Shown: one piece after another, positions 1-6,105 of the stretch
Numbering within the stretch: position 1 is the stretch's first letter
Layout: each line of letters starts with the position of its first letter
Assembly: GCA_937892085.1 (NCBI GenBank)
Contig: CALAVD010000484.1
Location: 1 to 6,105, forward strand
DNA length: 6,105 nt
Source of the DNA: an uncultured Prevotellaceae bacterium
GTDB taxonomy: Bacteria > Bacteroidota > Bacteroidia > Bacteroidales > Muribaculaceae
Direction: 5' to 3'
Translations under genes and position numbers: made by a program
The notes under the pieces: model-generated
Told to the model about the DNA's origin: nothing
What the model saw: only the letters and a program-made list of their open reading frames with translations
Database searches by the model: none

Positions 1-20
1 GGCAGGATTTTCTATTCTCT

Positions 21-48
21 ATTAGTGCAATGTGCAGAAAGCACTAAT
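21..48 (-). terminator. Hairpin after the M16 gene, possible transcription end
   Basis: ATTAGTGC (21-28) and GCACTAAT (41-48) form a perfect 8-bp stem with a 12-nt loop, about 20 nt past the M16 stop codon on the minus strand. The position suits a transcription end or an mRNA 3'-end stabilising hairpin for the GH84-M16 operon. No U-run follows the stem on the minus strand (the next bases are AGAGAATAGAAAA) and the stem is only half G/C, so it is not a canonical intrinsic terminator. It could equally be an operator or belong to a gene beyond the left edge. The rest of 1-67 shows nothing else. Confidence 0.35.
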
Positions 49-67
49 TCATTTCTCAGAGACGGAA

Positions 68-2974
68 TTAGTATCCAAATATCTCCTCAAGCGTAACACG
101 GCGAACGGGAGCTATCTTCTCCAGGCGCTCCATGTCGAGCTCTTTCTCGTCGCCGAGGATGAGATAGCGGTAGGGCTTGCCTGCCATCGTCTCTTTCTCG
201 AAATCAACGATGTCGAAGAGGTAGAGCTTGGGAAGTGCCTCATACACCTTAGAATTAATATCATAATCTAAGCCCATCTCTTGAGCGGCAAGATATCTCG
301 AGAGCACGTTATAGCGAGTGATGCGGCGGCTGGCGAGCTTCTTCATGAGCGACTCCTTTGCAAGGTTGAAGGCAGCCTCGCTCTGTGGAACGTCGGCAAT
401 GAGTTTGTTGAACTCGTCAACGCAGTCCATCATCTTGTCGTTCTGAGTGGCAATATAGGTGTAAGCATCTTCCTTGTGACCCATGCGAGATGGCTGGTTA
501 TAAACAGCGGCAGCCGAGTAAGCCAGTCCTCGTGCCTCACGAAGCTCCTGGAACACGATACCGTTCATGCCGGTGCCAAAATACTCGTTGAAGAGGCTGA
601 TGACGGCGGCATGCGATGGATCCCAATCGCGCTCGCTATTGCTGTACTGCACCATATAAATATTCTTGGCATCATAGGGAGCGAGCAAAATCTCGGTCTC
701 AGGAGTGGGCTGCTCCATGTAGTCCATGCCAAATGGCACATCAAGGAGATTCTTCGGCGTCTTGTGAATCTTAGAGATGCTTGCCGAGAAGTCTTTCTCG
801 CTCATGGGGCCAAAATAAACTATCGAGTGCTGCATATTGCCCAGTCCGTTCACCAACTGAAGCAGCTCGGCGGGATCTTGCCCACGCAACTGCTCCTCGC
901 TGATGATATTGGTGTAGGTATTGTTTGGTCCAAACTGCCCATATTCCATAAGCCTTGCGAAGCACTGGTCTTGGTTGGTCTTGGCATCGGCACGGGCTTT
1001 GAGAATCTGGTCAACTAAGCGGTTGTAAGCCTCATTATCGACTGTAGCGTTCTTAAAGAGGTCCTCGACCAGCGCCACAGCCTCTGGCATATTCTCGCTA
1101 AGGCCACTGATGGTGATATAGGTGTGATTGTCGGTTACCGAAGCCCCAAAATTGCAAGCGAGTTTATACATGCGCTGCTTGAACTGCTGAGGTGTCAATG
1201 TCTTGGTGCCAAGATAATTGAGATAGTTGAACGCCAATTCATAACGCAGGTCGGCGGTGTTGCCGAAGTCATATTTATAGACCAGTGTGAACAGGTCGTC
1301 GTCGGTGTTCTGCTTGTAGAGCAATGGCAGGCCGGCCTTGGTCTGGCTCACGGTCATGTCGGTTTTGAAATTGACGAAACGTGGCTGAATAGGCTCAACG
1401 GTCTCGGCCAGGAGGTCACGCACGAAATCGCTTTGCTTGTCGCGGTTGGTGGGGATAGGGGTAATCTCGGGCTTCTCGATCTTCTTAACCGAATTATCCA
1501 CGCCCTTGCGCTTATACACGCACACATAGTTGTTGAGCAAGTGACGCTTTGCGAAATCAACAATCTGCTGCTTGGTCATCTTGCTCATGCGATCGAGCTG
1601 CCCCACTACTTGTCCCCACTCGATGCCGTTGATAAAGGCATTAACAAGGTAGCTGGCACGTGCACGGTTATTGTTCAATCCATTCAGGTACTGAAGTTTG
1701 ATGTTGTTGACCACGCTCACAAGCAAGTCGTCATCAAAGTCGCCAGTGCGCAGCTTCTCAATCTCACCGAGCATGAGGTCACGCACCTCTTCGAGACTTT
1801 GACCTTCGTTGGGATATCCCATGAGCATGAGCAGCGAGTAGTCGGCCATCTCATCGGCGTAGGTCCCCGATTCCATAAGCTTTTGTGGCTGGTTAAGGTT
1901 GAGGTCCATAAGGCCGGCTGTACCGTTACTCAGCATCTGCGAAATAACCTCGATGGTGTCGTTCTGGAGTGATGCCCCACCAAAGAAGCGCCATGCCAGT
2001 GTCACAAACTCTGCCTCCTGACCCAGCACGGTAGTGTCAACCGGTGCGGAAAAGGGCTCGATAGGCGCAAACTCAGGTCGGATGAAGTTATGGGGCTGCC
2101 AATCGCCAAAGTACTTGTCGAGCGTGGCAATAACCTGGTCGGGGTTCATGTCGCCAGCCATACAGATGGCGATATTGTTAGGGCAATAGTAATTGTTGTA
2201 ATAGTTCTTGATGTTTGTGATTGACGGGTTCTTGAGATGCTCCTGAGTGCCTATGGTAGTCTGGGTGCCATAAGGATGGCCAGGGAACGCCTTGGCATAG
2301 AGTGCCTCCTCGAGTTTCCACATGTCTTTAGCCATACCCATGTTTTTCTCCTCATATACTGCCTCAAGCTCGGTGTGGAAGCCGCGAATCACCATGTTGC
2401 GGAAACGGTCACTCTGAATGCGCGCCCAGCGATCTACCTCGTTGCTGGGAATGTCCTCAGTGTAGCAAGTCACATCGGTGCTGGTGTAGGCGTTGGTGCC
2501 TATGCCGCCAATGCCTGCCATGAGCTTGTCATACTCATTGGGGATGTTGTACTGCGCTGCCAGCTGCGACACGCTATCGATTTCATGATAAAGCTGCTTG
2601 CGAAGGGCAGGGTCGGTGACCTTGCGGTATTGCTCGTAGCGAGCCTCAATCTCATCGAGATAGGGAGCCTCCTTAGCGGCATCGCTGGTGCCAAACTGCT
2701 TGGTACCCTTGAACATTAGGTGCTCCAAGTAGTGAGCCAAACCGGTGGTCTCAGCTGGGTCGTTACGTGAGCCGGTGCGCACGGCGATGTGAGCGGCAAT
2801 GCGTGGCGACTCGTGGTTAACACTAAGAAAAACCTTCATGCCGTTGCGCAGGGTGTAGCACTGCGTGTGCATGGGGTCTCCCTCGTAGGTTACTGCCTTA
2901 GGCTGTTGAGCTTGTGCGGCAAAGCACATAGCTGCAACGGCAAACAATGTGAATAAAACTTTGATTTTGTTCAT
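68..2974 (-). CDS. Exported M16 family zinc metallopeptidase (two-module, insulinase/pitrilysin-like)
   Basis: This 968-residue protein is a zinc peptidase of the M16 (insulinase/pitrilysin) family. Residues 1-22 form a signal peptide with a likely cut after AQA, so it should act in the periplasm or envelope. Cys17 lies in a poor lipobox (AAMC), so a lipoprotein is less likely. The inverted zinc motif HYLEH is at residues 81-85 (ligands His81 and His85, catalytic Glu84). Glu209, in a stretch starting at Glu202 (ELEAVYEE), fits the third ligand by its 7-residue spacing as in IDE. The second half (about 535-968) is a degenerate M16 module without HxxEH but keeps the Arg812/Tyr819 pair (LREARGLAY) that M16 enzymes use for substrate binding. 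About 55 charged residues (97-153) sit between the zinc motif and the GTNAYTS segment. Full length for a fused M16 protein. The ATG start gives the signal peptide directly; no Shine-Dalgarno is visible. Second gene of an operon, 25 bp after the GH84 gene. The natural substrate is unknown. Confidence 0.93.
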   Translation of the reverse strand: MNKIKVLFTLFAVAAMCFAAQAQQPKAVTYEGDPMHTQCYTLRNGMKVFLSVNHESPRIAAHIAVRTGSRNDPAETTGLAHYLEHLMFKGTKQFGTSDAAKEAPYLDEIEARYEQYRKVTDPALRKQLYHEIDSVSQLAAQYNIPNEYDKLMAGIGGIGTNAYTSTDVTCYTEDIPSNEVDRWARIQSDRFRNMVIRGFHTELEAVYEEKNMGMAKDMWKLEEALYAKAFPGHPYGTQTTIGTQEHLKNPSITNIKNYYNNYYCPNNIAICMAGDMNPDQVIATLDKYFGDWQPHNFIRPEFAPIEPFSAPVDTTVLGQEAEFVTLAWRFFGGASLQNDTIEVISQMLSNGTAGLMDLNLNQPQKLMESGTYADEMADYSLLMLMGYPNEGQSLEEVRDLMLGEIEKLRTGDFDDDLLVSVVNNIKLQYLNGLNNNRARASYLVNAFINGIEWGQVVGQLDRMSKMTKQQIVDFAKRHLLNNYVCVYKRKGVDNSVKKIEKPEITPIPTNRDKQSDFVRDLLAETVEPIQPRFVNFKTDMTVSQTKAGLPLLYKQNTDDDLFTLVYKYDFGNTADLRYELAFNYLNYLGTKTLTPQQFKQRMYKLACNFGASVTDNHTYITISGLSENMPEAVALVEDLFKNATVDNEAYNRLVDQILKARADAKTNQDQCFARLMEYGQFGPNNTYTNIISEEQLRGQDPAELLQLVNGLGNMQHSIVYFGPMSEKDFSASISKIHKTPKNLLDVPFGMDYMEQPTPETEILLAPYDAKNIYMVQYSNSERDWDPSHAAVISLFNEYFGTGMNGIVFQELREARGLAYSAAAVYNQPSRMGHKEDAYTYIATQNDKMMDCVDEFNKLIADVPQSEAAFNLAKESLMKKLASRRITRYNVLSRYLAAQEMGLDYDINSKVYEALPKLYLFDIVDFEKETMAGKPYRYLILGDEKELDMERLEKIAPVRRVTLEEIFGY

Positions 2975-2999
2975 AGTAGTAATATATTTATGTGTATTG

Positions 3000-4931
3000 T
3001 TATTGCTCGGTTGTGTTTGAAAGGTTACGTAGCCATTCTATCAAGAACGGCAGTAATCGCTTGCCCGATGGCTCGGAGGTGAGAACTTTTAGCGATATGT
3101 TCTTGCCCATTCCCTCAAGAGTCTCAAATTGATAGTCAGGGGTATTATTATAGTCGATGACAGGTGCGGGCTTGCCTTCTAATAGCGCGATTGCCTCGCT
3201 GGTCATAGCCTCCAGTTTCAACAGCCAGGGTCGCACATCGTTGTACAGCAAGCGATTACTCTCGTTTTTCGAGCTTTTCATCGCCTTGATGACTTGACAC
3301 GCCTCATTCACCTCGCGCAACTCATTGACCAAACTGTTAGGACTGGGATTGCCACGTTTTACCGACTCAAAATATCGGTCTATCTTATAACCTATAGCAT
3401 CTTCGTCGTAGTAGCGAAGGTAAGGAGCCAACGTCTTGAATGCCTTAGCATTATTCTCGCCCACAACAGCAGCAATAGCAGCATCCCAACTATTGAAGTT
3501 GTCGAAAGCAGCGTTGTTCCAACTATAATCAGCAACGCTAAAGAGAGCTACCTTCGACAGCTCACCTTGCTGCATAGGATTGATGATTAGCGAGTTGAGA
3601 CCTGACAGACGCTTCTCAATGCGAGAAAAATTGTTGATGTGAGTCTCGTCACGGAAGTTGCTGTAGGTGTCCATCACAAAGAGCTTGGTGGGGTCCTGGT
3701 CGTTGCAGGGATAGTTCCACCACCAGCTCAAGTCGCGGCCCAGCCAGCCGCTCACGCGCGCCAAATCTCCGTTGTTAGGCACCGACCACACATCACGACC
3801 TGTGATGTAGATATTGATCTTGCTGGGAGTGCCGCTCAACGATTGATAAAACTGCTGTGCACGGTCGTCACTTACCCATCCGTGAGCATAGAGCTGCGGC
3901 ACATAGTGCAGTGGCTTGACTGTGTCGGCAGCAAGGATGCCAGCTTGATTCCAGCGTTTGTCTATTCGGGTTTGAAGCTCGGTGAGATTGTCGGCACACA
4001 ACTTCATCACCGCAGGGTCGCTGGGCACGCCCACATCATCGACAAAGACGCCGAACTGCCTAACACCAAGCCCGTGCATGCTCTCAAACTTCGCCATTAT
4101 CTTGTCGAGCACTTGGGGATCTTCGGCGTTGGCGAAAGCATTGCCAGGATGAATTGCCCAAATGAAGTTGACCTTGGTCTCATGAGCCACCGCCGCGATG
4201 TCGCGCATCATGTCTTGAGTGAGATAGCCAATGCGCTGCTCGTCGGGAGTGATTGATGTGGGGTAAGGATTACCCCAGTAGCGGGAGTGATAAGGGTCGC
4301 TCTTGGCGCCATACATATAGGTATTCATCTTGTAACGCGCCATGAAGCGGAATAGGTCTTTAGTAACCTCGGCGCTATAGGGCACACCATAGTAGCCCTC
4401 GATGATGCCGCGGTTCTTAACGTCGGCATAGTCATAGATTGTGGCGCATGGCATGTCACTCGTGCCACAGTCAAGCATCTGCTCGAGCGATGCCAGTCCG
4501 CAGAACACAGCATCGGTATTCTCGCCTAATATCAACACCTGGGCAACACCCGATGCGGAAAACAGACAAAGAATGTGACGATCAAATTTATTCTTACTGA
4601 AGACGTCACGATTTATATTAGCAAGTGTAGCGTGACGGTCGGTCAAGCCACCCGATCCGTTTATGCCCAATAGCACGTTAGTAAAGTTTGTTTCAAACTT
4701 ATTTGATATTTTTGCTGTCAGCCCATGTTCAGTCAATACTTGCACCGCACGCTCAATAGTGACGTTGTCAATATCCTTCTCGGCTATAATGTTAACGCTA
4801 TTGCTAAATGCCGCCTTATTAGTATTATCCAACATCAGCTCATGCGGAATGGGATAGATAGTATATGGCTCATTAGCCATCGCCATAACGGCAAAACTCA
4901 TAGTCAGCAGAAGTATTAATTTTTTAATCAT
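3000..4931 (-). CDS. Exported GH84 beta-N-acetylglucosaminidase (O-GlcNAcase/NagJ-like), short form
   Basis: This glycoside hydrolase family 84 enzyme should remove terminal beta-GlcNAc by substrate-assisted catalysis. Numbering starts from the ATG at 4931 (643 aa); a TTG directly upstream at 4934 could add one residue but is unlikely. Residues 1-19 are a signal peptide with a cut after AMA. An N-terminal GH20b-like domain follows to about 165, then the catalytic barrel opening with RGIIEGYYGVPYS (174-186). Compared from memory with the Bacteroides thetaiotaomicron enzyme BT_4395, the active-site residues are present: Lys210 (KSDPYH), the catalytic pair Asp298-Asp299 (FVDDVG), Trp404, Asn406 and Asp411 (WWWNYPCND), and Asn451 (INPM). 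A helical region runs from about 470 to the end. BT_4395 is about 737 aa; the roughly 100 missing residues match its C-terminal beta-sandwich. The M16 gene starts 25 bp downstream, so no lost domain remains. First gene of the operon, with its own promoter. Family members may also act on hyaluronan, so the true substrate is open. Confidence 0.93.
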   Translation of the reverse strand: MIKKLILLLTMSFAVMAMANEPYTIYPIPHELMLDNTNKAAFSNSVNIIAEKDIDNVTIERAVQVLTEHGLTAKISNKFETNFTNVLLGINGSGGLTDRHATLANINRDVFSKNKFDRHILCLFSASGVAQVLILGENTDAVFCGLASLEQMLDCGTSDMPCATIYDYADVKNRGIIEGYYGVPYSAEVTKDLFRFMARYKMNTYMYGAKSDPYHSRYWGNPYPTSITPDEQRIGYLTQDMMRDIAAVAHETKVNFIWAIHPGNAFANAEDPQVLDKIMAKFESMHGLGVRQFGVFVDDVGVPSDPAVMKLCADNLTELQTRIDKRWNQAGILAADTVKPLHYVPQLYAHGWVSDDRAQQFYQSLSGTPSKINIYITGRDVWSVPNNGDLARVSGWLGRDLSWWWNYPCNDQDPTKLFVMDTYSNFRDETHINNFSRIEKRLSGLNSLIINPMQQGELSKVALFSVADYSWNNAAFDNFNSWDAAIAAVVGENNAKAFKTLAPYLRYYDEDAIGYKIDRYFESVKRGNPSPNSLVNELREVNEACQVIKAMKSSKNESNRLLYNDVRPWLLKLEAMTSEAIALLEGKPAPVIDYNNTPDYQFETLEGMGKNISLKVLTSEPSGKRLLPFLIEWLRNLSNTTEQ

Positions 4932-4958
4932 CAAAATGGTGCTTTAGAAAATTTCCCA

Positions 4959-4989
4959 CAAATGTAATTCTTTATCGTCAAAAAACAAA
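4959..4989 (-). promoter_or_regulatory. Promoter of the GH84-M16 operon (Bacteroidota consensus)
   Basis: Read on the minus strand, TTTG (4986-4989) is followed after 19 bp by TACATTTG (4959-4966). This matches the Bacteroidota primary sigma consensus of a -33 TTTG and a -7 TAnnTTTG. Transcription would start near 4952, leaving a leader of about 20 nt before the ATG at 4931. The 25-bp gap upstream of the M16 gene holds no such promoter, so this one probably drives both genes. Confidence 0.75.
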
Positions 4990-5001
4990 AAATTTTTTTT
5001 G
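4986..5001. repeat. A6-T8 tract shared by the two -33 boxes
   Basis: C, six A, eight T and G form a near-perfect inverted repeat whose two ends are the -33 TTTG boxes of the opposing promoters. A further A6 run (4980-4985) precedes it. Such tracts give bent or stiff DNA and can act as UP-like elements for RNA polymerase. That role is inferred from composition only. Confidence 0.6.
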
Positions 5002-5028
5002 TCTTTTCACATAAAATCCTTAAATTTG
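4998..5028 (+). promoter_or_regulatory. Promoter of the AGCS symporter gene (Bacteroidota consensus)
   Basis: TTTG (4998-5001) is followed after 19 bp by TAAATTTG (5021-5028), a full match to the Bacteroidota -33/-7 consensus. Transcription would begin near 5035, giving a leader of about 25 nt before the ATG at 5060. Confidence 0.75.
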
Positions 5029-5059
5029 CATTTTGCGAAGTATAATCTCACTTATTAAC

Positions 5060-6105
5060 ATGAACTTTACTGAAATAACCCAAGCCATTAGCGACTACAT
5101 CTGGTCATGGCCCATGATAATTCTCTTGTTAGGAACACACATCTTCCTCACCATCAGGCTGAGAGTGCCGCAGCGCAAAATATTCACAGCCATAAAGCTA
5201 TCGTTCACTAAGGACAAGGACTCCACTGGCGACGTGAGCCAGTTCTCGGCGCTTGCCACATCGCTGGCAGCGACCATAGGCACAGGAAACATCATAGGCG
5301 TGGCAACGGCGGTTTCATTAGGAGGACCTGGAGCCGTGCTATGGTGCTGGCTGACAGGCGTCTTTGGTATTGCCACGAAATACGGCGAGGGACTGTTAGC
5401 AGTTAAATATCGCGTTAAGACCAGCGACGGAACCATGCTCGGCGGGCCCATGTATGCCCTCGAGCGTGGCCTCAAGATGAAATGGCTGGCGGTGCTCTTC
5501 TGCATCTTCACCGCCATCGCCGCCTTCGGCATTGGCAATGGCGTGCAAGCCAATGCCATCAGCGAAAATTTCGCAATACTACTTAGCGACAACAGCAGCG
5601 TGGCAAGCATCACCTCATGGCTCAACAACACCTTAGGACTGAGCTGTGAGCCCAAATTCTACTTGAGTGTGGGGGTGGGCATCTGCCTCATGGCACTCGT
5701 GGGCGTGGTGATAATTGGCGGTGTGAAAAGCATTGGCAGGATATGCTCGGCTCTTGTGCCGTTTATGGCGATTCTTTATGTGATGGGATGCATATACATT
5801 TTGATTGTCAACCACCAGTATCTGTGGGATGCCATTTGCTGGATTTTCAGTGACGCTTTCTCGCTGAAAGCCTCGGTGGGTGGAGCAGCAGGAACCGCCA
5901 TCATGATGGGAGCACGCTATGGCATCGCAAGGGGGCTTTTCAGCAACGAGTCAGGTCTCGGTTCTGCGCCAATCGTAGCAGCAGCGGCGCGCACCAAGAA
6001 CCCAGTGCGTCAAGCGCTTGTAAGCTCCACTGGCACCTTCTGGGACACAGTGATTGTGTGTGCCATCACTGGCTTGGTGTTAACCACCAGCATCCTCGCC
6101 TACCC
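5060..6105 (+). CDS. AGCS family sodium:alanine/glycine symporter, 3' end cut by the window
   Basis: The open frame starts with ATG at 5060 (MNFTEITQAISDYIW) and runs without a stop to the window end: 348 codons plus two bases of a family protein of roughly 450-480 residues. It is an inner-membrane alanine/glycine:cation symporter, importing small neutral amino acids with sodium. Family hallmarks are ATIGTGNIIGVATA (71-84), GGPGAVLWCWLTGVFGIATKYGEG (88-111), a GGPMYALERGL segment (128-138) and the strongly conserved GIARGLFSNESGLGSAP (288-304). Hydrophobic spans lie at about 14-33, 66-86, 91-112, 141-160, 200-221, 229-251 and 321-347, with a polar stretch at 172-199. The last membrane segments lie beyond the window. 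It is divergent from the GH84-M16 operon and has its own promoter; the leader has no Shine-Dalgarno. The family assignment is secure; whether alanine, glycine or another amino acid is preferred cannot be read here. Confidence 0.95.
   Translation, partial: MNFTEITQAISDYIWSWPMIILLLGTHIFLTIRLRVPQRKIFTAIKLSFTKDKDSTGDVSQFSALATSLAATIGTGNIIGVATAVSLGGPGAVLWCWLTGVFGIATKYGEGLLAVKYRVKTSDGTMLGGPMYALERGLKMKWLAVLFCIFTAIAAFGIGNGVQANAISENFAILLSDNSSVASITSWLNNTLGLSCEPKFYLSVGVGICLMALVGVVIIGGVKSIGRICSALVPFMAILYVMGCIYILIVNHQYLWDAICWIFSDAFSLKASVGGAAGTAIMMGARYGIARGLFSNESGLGSAPIVAAAARTKNPVRQALVSSTGTFWDTVIVCAITGLVLTTSILAY

Larger units (their letters stand above)
4932..5059. promoter_or_regulatory. Divergent intergenic control region
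   Basis: This 128-bp gap lies between the start codons of the GH84 gene (minus) and the symporter gene (plus). It is very A/T-rich, much more so than the flanking genes, and carries one Bacteroidota-type promoter facing each way. No Shine-Dalgarno sequence precedes either start codon, as is common in this phylum. No riboswitch-like structure or long G/C-rich inverted repeat is evident. Confidence 0.85.

Noticed and set aside
281..1972. Long plus-strand open frames (281-1018 and 1124-1972) opposite the M16 gene
   Set aside because: They lie fully antisense to a clear M16 peptidase, their proteins resemble no family I know, and neither has a fitting promoter or start region. They reflect the codon bias of the gene below.
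2975..2999. Separate promoter or terminator between the GH84 and M16 genes
   Set aside because: The 25-bp A/T-rich gap has no TAnnTTTG box on the minus strand and no inverted repeat; co-transcription is simpler.
3639..4256. 205-residue plus-strand open frame opposite the GH84 gene
   Set aside because: It is antisense to the catalytic domain of GH84, which is clearly the coding strand; no domain or signal is visible.
4932..4934. TTG as the start codon of the GH84 gene
   Set aside because: An ATG follows at once at 4931 and gives the same signal peptide, so the ATG is the simpler choice.
5041..5046. TATAAT resembling a sigma-70 -10 box
   Set aside because: The nearest TTG-like upstream element is only 9 bp away, and a full Bacteroidota promoter match lies just upstream. 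The hexamer falls inside the predicted leader.
5095..5815. Minus-strand open frames (5095-5655 and 5633-5815)
   Set aside because: They are antisense shadows of the AGCS symporter, whose plus-strand frame shows strong family motifs throughout.

Overview
The window looks like chromosomal DNA from a member of the Bacteroidota, most likely a gut-type Bacteroidales. The protein sequences support this: a GH84 enzyme close to the Bacteroides type and an M16 peptidase with an insertion I associate with Bacteroidales homologues. So do the two promoters, which match the Bacteroidota consensus (TTTG, 19 bp, TAnnTTTG), and the lack of Shine-Dalgarno sequences. A finer placement (Prevotellaceae or Muribaculaceae) is only a guess.

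Layout: positions 1-67 are a short non-coding tail with a hairpin just past the M16 stop codon. Positions 68-2974 (minus) encode an exported, full-length two-module M16 metallopeptidase. A gap of only 25 bp separates it from 3000-4931 (minus), an exported GH84 beta-N-acetylglucosaminidase with an intact active site but no C-terminal beta-sandwich domain. These two genes read as one operon, GH84 first. Positions 4932-5059 are a very A/T-rich divergent control region with two mirror-image promoters. From 5060 (plus) runs the start of an AGCS-family sodium:alanine/glycine symporter, cut by the window end after 348 codons.

How they may work together: the GH84 enzyme would remove terminal beta-GlcNAc (for example from O-GlcNAc-type or mucin-type glycans or glycopeptides) and the M16 peptidase would cut peptides, both outside the cytoplasm. 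The symporter would import small amino acids. A glycopeptide-salvage link is therefore plausible, but it rests on gene order alone. I see no rRNA, tRNA, mobile element, CRISPR array, toxin or phage gene, and no clearly undescribed system. The most notable points are the symmetric divergent promoter and the shortened GH84 paired with an M16 peptidase.
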